Source: Alphaproteobacteria bacterium UBA6149 (GTDB taxonomy: Bacteria; Pseudomonadota; Alphaproteobacteria; Rickettsiales; UBA998). From it: a stretch of DNA of 27,704 nucleotides. Of the stretch, positions 22,758 through 27,704 are shown one piece after another. The position numbers were made by a program, and so were the translations under genes. The stretch spans positions 30,322-58,025 of the forward strand of contig DIUV01000015.1 of the NCBI GenBank assembly GCA_002423155.1. The letters run 5' to 3'. The notes under the pieces were generated by a model that was not told the origin of the DNA, ran no database searches, and was given only the letters and a program-made list of their open reading frames with translations. Within the stretch, counting starts at the first letter, position 1, and each line of letters starts with the position of its first letter.

Positions 22758-24026
22758 ATGAAAATATTAGTACTAGGTGCAGGCGTTTCAGGAATAACCA
22801 CCGCATGGGCATTGGCAGAACATGGGCATGATGTACAAGTTCTTGAAGAATCAGGCGAAGCCGCCAGCCAATGCTCTTTCGCTAATGGTGGGCAGTTAAG
22901 CTACACCCATGCAGAACCTTGGGCAAATCCGGGTACCTTACCCAAAGTTTTAAAATGGATGTTTAAAGAAGACGCTCCCTTAGTCATGCGTTTTTCTCCT
23001 GATTTAGATATGCTCCGCTGGGCATTTGCCTTTTTACGCAATTGCACACAAGCTCGCTCTGACCGCAATTCGGAAACTTTGCTGCGATTAGGGCTCTATT
23101 CCCGCCTAAAAATGGCGGAATTGCTGGAAAGCACCGAGATAGAATTTCATCATCTCCAAAAAGGCATCTTGCATATATTTTCCAAAGAGCATGATTATCG
23201 TGCTGCCATGCGCCAATCCTTATATCAAGAAAAACTCGGCTGCCATGAAGATGTGCTTACCCTCTCCCAATGTTTGCAACACGAACCTGCGCTGCAACAC
23301 GCCACCAAACGCATTGTCGGCGGCATTTATTCACAAGTGGATGAAAGTGGCGACGTGCATGTTTTTACCCAAAACCTCGCCAAATGGTGCGAAGAACGGC
23401 GCGATGTAAAAATTCATTATAATACCCGCCTCGCTTGGCTGCGCCGCAAAAATGGGCAAATTGTTGCCGCCGAAACCAGCCGCGGCTCGATTGAGGCAGA
23501 CGCTTTTGTGATGTGCCTCGGCTCACATAGCCCAATTTTTCTAAAACCGCTCGGCATCCGCGCCCCCATTTACCCCATGAAAGGCTATAGCATCACCATC
23601 CCCTCATGGGAATCCGCGCCCGAAATCAGTATTACGGATAATGACAAAAAAATAGTGATAAGTCGTCTGGGCGACTATGTGCGTGCGGCGGGAACTGCCG
23701 AATTTGCTGGCTATAACACCCATATCCGCGAAGCACGCATTGCCCCGTTGCGCCGCTGTTTACAACAGCTTTTCCCCGATGCGCCCATTTTCAAACATCG
23801 ACATCCTACTGATATTCAAAATTGGGCATGTTTGCGTCCACAAACCCCTGATGGTCCGCCGATAATTGGCAACACTCCTATCAGCAATCTATATATAAAT
23901 AGCGGACACGGAACCCTCGGCTGGACACAAGCCGCAGGCTCTGCCGCCTTACTTGCCAATATTGTTGATGGCAGAAACACCGAAATTTCTATGAATGGTC
24001 TGGAGCTAAAAAATTATGTTAGATAA
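22758..24026 (+). CDS. dadA: D-amino acid dehydrogenase, small subunit (DadA)
   Basis: DadA is a membrane-associated FAD enzyme that deaminates D-amino acids, mainly D-alanine, passing electrons to the respiratory chain. The FAD-binding loop GAGVSG is at residues 7-12, and CSFANGGQLSYTHAEPWANPG is the DadA signature. The C-terminal FAD block is RPQTPDGPPIIGNTP with SGHGTLGWT. The length of 422 aa is normal. AGGG lies before the ATG. The gene overlaps the hydrolase gene by 11 nt. It could recycle D-alanine from peptidoglycan turnover. Confidence 0.93.
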   Translation: MKILVLGAGVSGITTAWALAEHGHDVQVLEESGEAASQCSFANGGQLSYTHAEPWANPGTLPKVLKWMFKEDAPLVMRFSPDLDMLRWAFAFLRNCTQARSDRNSETLLRLGLYSRLKMAELLESTEIEFHHLQKGILHIFSKEHDYRAAMRQSLYQEKLGCHEDVLTLSQCLQHEPALQHATKRIVGGIYSQVDESGDVHVFTQNLAKWCEERRDVKIHYNTRLAWLRRKNGQIVAAETSRGSIEADAFVMCLGSHSPIFLKPLGIRAPIYPMKGYSITIPSWESAPEISITDNDKKIVISRLGDYVRAAGTAEFAGYNTHIREARIAPLRRCLQQLFPDAPIFKHRHPTDIQNWACLRPQTPDGPPIIGNTPISNLYINSGHGTLGWTQAAGSAALLANIVDGRNTEISMNGLELKNYVR

Positions 24027-24909
24027 TATCACCCCCGCAGGGGCAATCCGCAAAGAATTTATATCAGAAATTCCAGCACTTAAGCATCAACACAAAATTT
24101 CTTATTTAACTTGGGGCAATCCTGACCTACCCCCTTTATTATGCGTACATGGTTTAACCATGAATGGTCGGGATTTCAATCGCTTAGCTCAAAGATTAAG
24201 TGATGAATTCTACGTAATTTGCCCCGATATGATTGGGCGTGGTGAAAGCGAATGGGTAGAAAATAAACTTTTATATAATTACGGAACCTATCTACACGAT
24301 TTACTAGGATTGCTCGATCATCTAAAAATTCAACAATTACATTGGGTGGGCACCTCCATGGGAGGTATTTTAGGGATGATGGCTGCCAGCCACCAGCCAG
24401 AACGTATCAAAGCACTGGTAATTAATGATATAGGCAAATTAATTCCCAAGGATGCCCTAACCTACTTAACTACCTATGTTGGTCAAAGTCCCACCTTTTC
24501 ATCTTGGCAGATGGCAGAAGAATATATAAAAATCAACTGGGCGAGCTTTGGCATAAAAGCAGAGGATGACTGGCAAGAATTTATCAATAACAGATTGAAA
24601 AATCATAATAACAACCTAATCAGTAATTACGATCAGGAAATTTTCGCTTATTACCGCCAGGAAACCAAAAATTTTAGCGAAATAACTGATATAAACCTCT
24701 CAGAAACATGGGATAAAATTACCTGCCCAATATTATTACTCCACGGCGAAACTTCCGACATTCTTCCCACCAAGGTGGCAGAAGAAATGCAGCAAGACAA
24801 AGGAAAGCTACTGACCTTAAAAGAATTTGCTGGCATTGGGCACGCCCCTGCTTTATTAGATGAAGAGCAAATAAAAATTGTGGCAGATTGGGTGAGGGAA
24901 CATGGATGA
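24016..24909 (+). CDS. Alpha/beta hydrolase, 297 aa
   Basis: This is a serine hydrolase of the alpha/beta fold. CVHGLTMNGRDF carries the oxyanion HG, and the nucleophile is S114 in the elbow GTSMGG. D248 (LHGETSDIL) and H276 (GIGHAP) complete the triad. The substrate cannot be told; esterase, lactonase or haloalkane-type activities all share the motifs. It starts inside dadA (11-nt overlap) and ends inside cyaY (8-nt overlap), so it belongs to one tight operon. There is no signal peptide. Confidence 0.88.
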   Translation: MLDNITPAGAIRKEFISEIPALKHQHKISYLTWGNPDLPPLLCVHGLTMNGRDFNRLAQRLSDEFYVICPDMIGRGESEWVENKLLYNYGTYLHDLLGLLDHLKIQQLHWVGTSMGGILGMMAASHQPERIKALVINDIGKLIPKDALTYLTTYVGQSPTFSSWQMAEEYIKINWASFGIKAEDDWQEFINNRLKNHNNNLISNYDQEIFAYYRQETKNFSEITDINLSETWDKITCPILLLHGETSDILPTKVAEEMQQDKGKLLTLKEFAGIGHAPALLDEEQIKIVADWVREHG

Positions 24910-25240
24910 GACTAATTTTCATAAAACTGCTGATGCCTATTTAGAATCCTTGTTCGACTTACTAGAAGAACAAGACGAAGCAGCTGAATTAGATATAACT
25001 TTTGAAGGCAATGTTCTGGCTATTTTTATCAGCGAAACAGGAAAACAATTTTTATTAAGCAAACACAGCCCCAGCCAACAGCTCTGGCTTGCTTCTCCCA
25101 TCAGCGGCGGGTTACATTTTTCGCTCAATAAACAAGAAAATGAGTGGGAATTAAAAGATGGGCGTACATTGTTGGTAATTTTAGAAGAAGAAATAAATTT
25201 TCTTACGCATGGCGGATTTGAGCTTTTACCAGAGAAATAA
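24902..25240 (+). CDS. cyaY: Iron donor protein CyaY (bacterial frataxin)
   Basis: CyaY binds iron and modulates iron-sulfur cluster assembly by IscS. The 112-aa protein has the acidic N-terminal helix (ADAYLESLFDLLEEQDEA) and the strand FEGNVLAIFISETGKQFLLS. The highly conserved core HSPSQQLWLASPISGGLHF corresponds to the family NKQTP..QIWLSSPISG motif. The start overlaps the hydrolase gene by 8 nt. No iscS or isc genes are near. An operon with dadA and a hydrolase is uncommon. Confidence 0.92.
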   Translation: MDETNFHKTADAYLESLFDLLEEQDEAAELDITFEGNVLAIFISETGKQFLLSKHSPSQQLWLASPISGGLHFSLNKQENEWELKDGRTLLVILEEEINFLTHGGFELLPEK

Positions 25241-25409
25241 AGACAAAAAAGTTAATGCAAAATTAACAAGCCAAATAAGTTGGTTTACAAAACTCAAAAT
25301 CACTGCATTTCCAAGGCTTATCAGCTACAATTTTATGAATATGTAACAAAACCTTCACACAAAACCTCGTCCAAAAGTGCTACAAATATAGTATAGGAGA
25401 GGTCTATCG

Positions 25410-27422
25410 GTGACAGAACAAACATATAGCGCAGGAATTAACGGCTACCAAACCAGCTTTACGCAGGGTTTTGGGCAGGATACCCCTGTGCAGGCACAAG
25501 CTCAGTCAACTGAAAGTAAATTTTTAAAGCACCTCAATCGCAATAAACACGTAAACGAAACCGCACGCCTTTACGAACCACATTACGAAAACGCCTGGGC
25601 AAAAGAATCAGAGGCGGATGGCAAACAACATGAGCGTATAGTTGATAGTTTAGCTGGCCGGGTTGCCGTGCGCAGTATCACTCGTGGGGTGATGGGTGCT
25701 ATGTTTATGGCAGGCGCCAATATTGTTGAGCGCGAATATGATCCAACTATAATGAAGTTATTAAAAGAAAATAATAGCTTAGAAGAAATTGAAGCAAAAT
25801 TCAGCAAATCTTGGCAAAAGGCTGAAGAAGACGCATTTAACAAATACAAAAATCTCGACTGCGTTACAAAATTCCTCCACGAACATGTAATGTATAAAAT
25901 TGCCTATTTATTCGACGCTACCTTTGGCAAAGGCATAAAAACCGCAGGTAATTTATTAAACGGCAAAGGTGAAGAATTAACCACTTTTCACCCCACTGCC
26001 TTTTTCGGTCCATTCAATGCAGCGGCTAAAATAAACCCTGGCTACACGCTCGGTGAGGAAATAGTACGCGCCACTTGGGGCTATGCCGCAGGTAGTATTG
26101 GCGATGCGTGGGGGCGTAACCTGGCAGGTATCTGTGACCCAAACGTAAAAAAATCCTGGATACATGATGGAAAAGTAAATTTTGCTGAATTAGGCAAAGC
26201 CACACTCAAAGCGACTTGGAACATATTATCCTACCGCCAAGGGGAAGACTGGGCGGTTGCCCTTCCTTATGTTTACCTCATGCGCGGAATGCGCAGTGCA
26301 AGTGCTAAAACATGGGGAATGTCGGATAAAATCCCCTACACAAATGGTCACGCTGGAATTGGTGATAATTTCGTAGTTGATAATGGAGAAGTAATCGGCA
26401 ACAAATTTTCCCATGGTCTATGGGACTTGCAAACTCGCTTTACCGTTTATAATATTCTAACTCTGGCTTATCGCGACACTTACAATCATTTTGCCACTTC
26501 TTTTCATAATTGGGGCGAACATGGCTATAAACCTGGAGATCTCTTAGATTTGCCACACACTTCAATATCTGAGACCATAAAATATGCGGCTAAAACTGCC
26601 ATCAAAGGCACTTTATACATGACACCTGCCATACCTTTGTTTTCCTTTCCGCGCACCGCTCAAGCAGCAACTACCGCAAGTTTTATAGATAAAGATTTAA
26701 CCACCAGAGTTGAAAAACCTAGCGGTTTTAAGGCGTATGATGCAAAAAACTATCAGGATTTTTCTAAAATATTACGCCCTATTGGCATGATTTGCGAAAA
26801 AGTAGAAAAAACCGCAGAAGGTGCTTTTAGCTTCCTAGGATTTAAGCAACCAGCAGAATGGGGCAGACAATGGGCACGTTCCGCCATTGGTTATACCCCC
26901 TATATGATTGCAAAATATGAGGGTGAGCAATTGGTCAACACCCCCCAAATGGATGCCTCACTTTATCGCACGCTGGATGGAATTGGCGCACTAAATTGGA
27001 GCGAGGCAAAAGCAGGTGCTTACGACACTTGGAATTCTCTTTGGCACAAACCCATATCCGAAATTACCTATAGCCATATCTGCGATGATCGCGGACTGAT
27101 TAACTCGGCACAACACGCCAAGGACAGCGCGGATATTCGTGACAACAAACTTCACCCCGATGATAGCCATGTGGCAAAAGTTATGGAACACCGCGAAATC
27201 AAAAAAGAAATTCGCAAAATAGAAAAAGAAGCTAAAGACTTTAAAAAAGCCCCACAACCAATTGACATAGCGGCAAAATTTAAAACCTCGCCAATACCAG
27301 CAAACTACGAAACCTACGAAAAACCCGAAAGCATAATCTCGCTAAACGCCCATTCACGCCAAAATATCATCCAAAATAATGGCATTGATAAGACTAATAT
27401 TACACAAGCAGCGAGCTTTTAA
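25410..27422 (+). CDS. Large hypothetical protein, 670 aa, GTG start
   Basis: I do not recognise this protein. AGGAGAGG at about 25395-25402 supports GTG 25410. The N-terminal 30 residues are Gln/Ser-rich and low complexity, without a signal peptide. A hydrophobic helix is near VRSITRGVMGAMFMAGANIV and another moderately hydrophobic one near TLYMTPAIPLFSFP. Many Trp/Tyr/Gly-rich blocks occur (WGYAAGSIGDAWGR; NWGEHGYKPGDLLDLP). The last 90 residues are charged, with a likely helix HREIKKEIRKIEKEAKDF. It stands alone between non-coding regions and the repeats at the 3' edge. Its size and lack of known motifs suggest a lineage-specific protein; a secreted or effector function is only a possibility. 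Confidence 0.75.
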   Translation: MTEQTYSAGINGYQTSFTQGFGQDTPVQAQAQSTESKFLKHLNRNKHVNETARLYEPHYENAWAKESEADGKQHERIVDSLAGRVAVRSITRGVMGAMFMAGANIVEREYDPTIMKLLKENNSLEEIEAKFSKSWQKAEEDAFNKYKNLDCVTKFLHEHVMYKIAYLFDATFGKGIKTAGNLLNGKGEELTTFHPTAFFGPFNAAAKINPGYTLGEEIVRATWGYAAGSIGDAWGRNLAGICDPNVKKSWIHDGKVNFAELGKATLKATWNILSYRQGEDWAVALPYVYLMRGMRSASAKTWGMSDKIPYTNGHAGIGDNFVVDNGEVIGNKFSHGLWDLQTRFTVYNILTLAYRDTYNHFATSFHNWGEHGYKPGDLLDLPHTSISETIKYAAKTAIKGTLYMTPAIPLFSFPRTAQAATTASFIDKDLTTRVEKPSGFKAYDAKNYQDFSKILRPIGMICEKVEKTAEGAFSFLGFKQPAEWGRQWARSAIGYTPYMIAKYEGEQLVNTPQMDASLYRTLDGIGALNWSEAKAGAYDTWNSLWHKPISEITYSHICDDRGLINSAQHAKDSADIRDNKLHPDDSHVAKVMEHREIKKEIRKIEKEAKDFKKAPQPIDIAAKFKTSPIPANYETYEKPESIISLNAHSRQNIIQNNGIDKTNITQAASF

Positions 27423-27433
27423 TAATATTTTTT

Positions 27434-27535
27434 ATCCTACAGTGATAGTACTATTAACAAGATATTTATGCATTAAATAACAACATATTACACAAACAAA
27501 CTCTCCATCGTCATTCCCACGCAGGTTTGTGTAAA
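27434..27535. repeat. Left half of intergenic repeat family 1
   Basis: CTACAGTGATAGTACTATTA at 27435 onward resembles the left terminal repeat of the 20744 copy. ACTCTCCATCGTCATTCCCA at about 27508 matches the first hairpin arm. The element then breaks off before the second arm, so only the left half is present. Repeat family 2 begins about 30 nt later. Confidence 0.6.
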
Positions 27536-27564
27536 CAGGACTTAAAAATGAAACGCGGACTACC

Positions 27565-27704
27565 CCCTCTCCCTTTGGGAGAGGGACGGGGTGAGGGAAG
27601 CTCCAGAAAGAGTGATGTTGTTAGTTGTAAAAGAGCTGGAAAATACTTTTTCACCAAACAATTAGCATTACTCTTGGCTAGGCTCCCTCACCCCGTCCCT
27701 CTCC
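27565..27704. repeat. Repeat family 2, inverted-end element cut by the window edge
   Basis: The left arm at 27565-27604 contains CCCTCTCCCTTTGGGAGAGG and GGGGTGAGGGAAG. From 27681 to the last base the reverse complement returns (CCCTCACCCCGTCCCTCTCC). Between are about 76 bases without a gene. It is organised like the element at 14306-14450, with different middle sequence. The right arm is cut by the window end. Confidence 0.75.

Overview
The window looks like a stretch of chromosome from a low-to-moderate GC alphaproteobacterium. Pointers are an alphaproteobacterial-type AddB, the gene order chorismate mutase - hisC - prephenate dehydrogenase, genes for meso-DAP peptidoglycan (murE) and LPS (waaA), and many compact overlapping operons. 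I cannot name the genus. Amino-acid, wall and LPS biosynthesis genes argue against an extremely reduced obligate intracellular genome. No tRNA, rRNA, CRISPR array, phage module or intact transposase gene was seen.

Layout. (1) 1-4103: a division/cell-wall (dcw) start in the order mraZ-rsmH-ftsL-ftsI. It has a clear sigma70-type promoter, a ladder of 10-bp-phased MraZ-like boxes over that promoter, and a 51-codon membrane-protein ORF coupled by TGATG to mraZ. (2) 4104-6034: the cluster is interrupted by a lone minus-strand gene with its own terminator, then continues with murE and stops; murF and mraY are absent. (3) 6035-6541: a gene-free stretch that looks like an independent structured RNA of about 385 nt, with its own promoter, many hairpins and a strong terminator. 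(4) 6542-9757: chorismate mutase, hisC and tyrA-like genes for aromatic amino acids and histidine. (5) 9966-12034, minus strand: waaA, a small CBU_0592-like membrane protein and the YciB/IspZ septation protein, packed with overlapping or abutting ends. (6) 12229-15482: a phoB-like response regulator, a 120-aa unknown, rplU-rpmA and obgE. (7) 15570-20705: a 170-aa unknown, a RecA/RepA-like ATPase on the minus strand, and addB. (8) 21131-22687: an unknown three-gene run made of a duplicated-domain protein, a 56-aa protein and a DUF2335-like membrane protein. (9) 22758-25240: dadA, an alpha/beta hydrolase and cyaY in overlapping register. (10) 25410-27422: a 670-aa protein of unknown function.

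Several repeat families fill the intergenic gaps. Family 1 is a MITE-like element with long inverted ends and nested hairpins; the best copy is 20744-20975 and partial copies lie at both window edges. Family 2 is a GC-rich inverted repeat seen between rpmA and obgE and at the 3' edge. A third, composite motif occurs upstream of phoB and of addB, with different arm sequences but the same paired architecture. Covariation of this kind indicates selection, or copying, that preserves structure.

The observations most likely to be new are the structured RNA at 6086-6472, the small membrane ORF coupled to mraZ, the covarying composite hairpin element, and the 302-aa / 56-aa / DUF2335 cluster. Functional calls for core genes rest on visible motifs and order. 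No database search was run.
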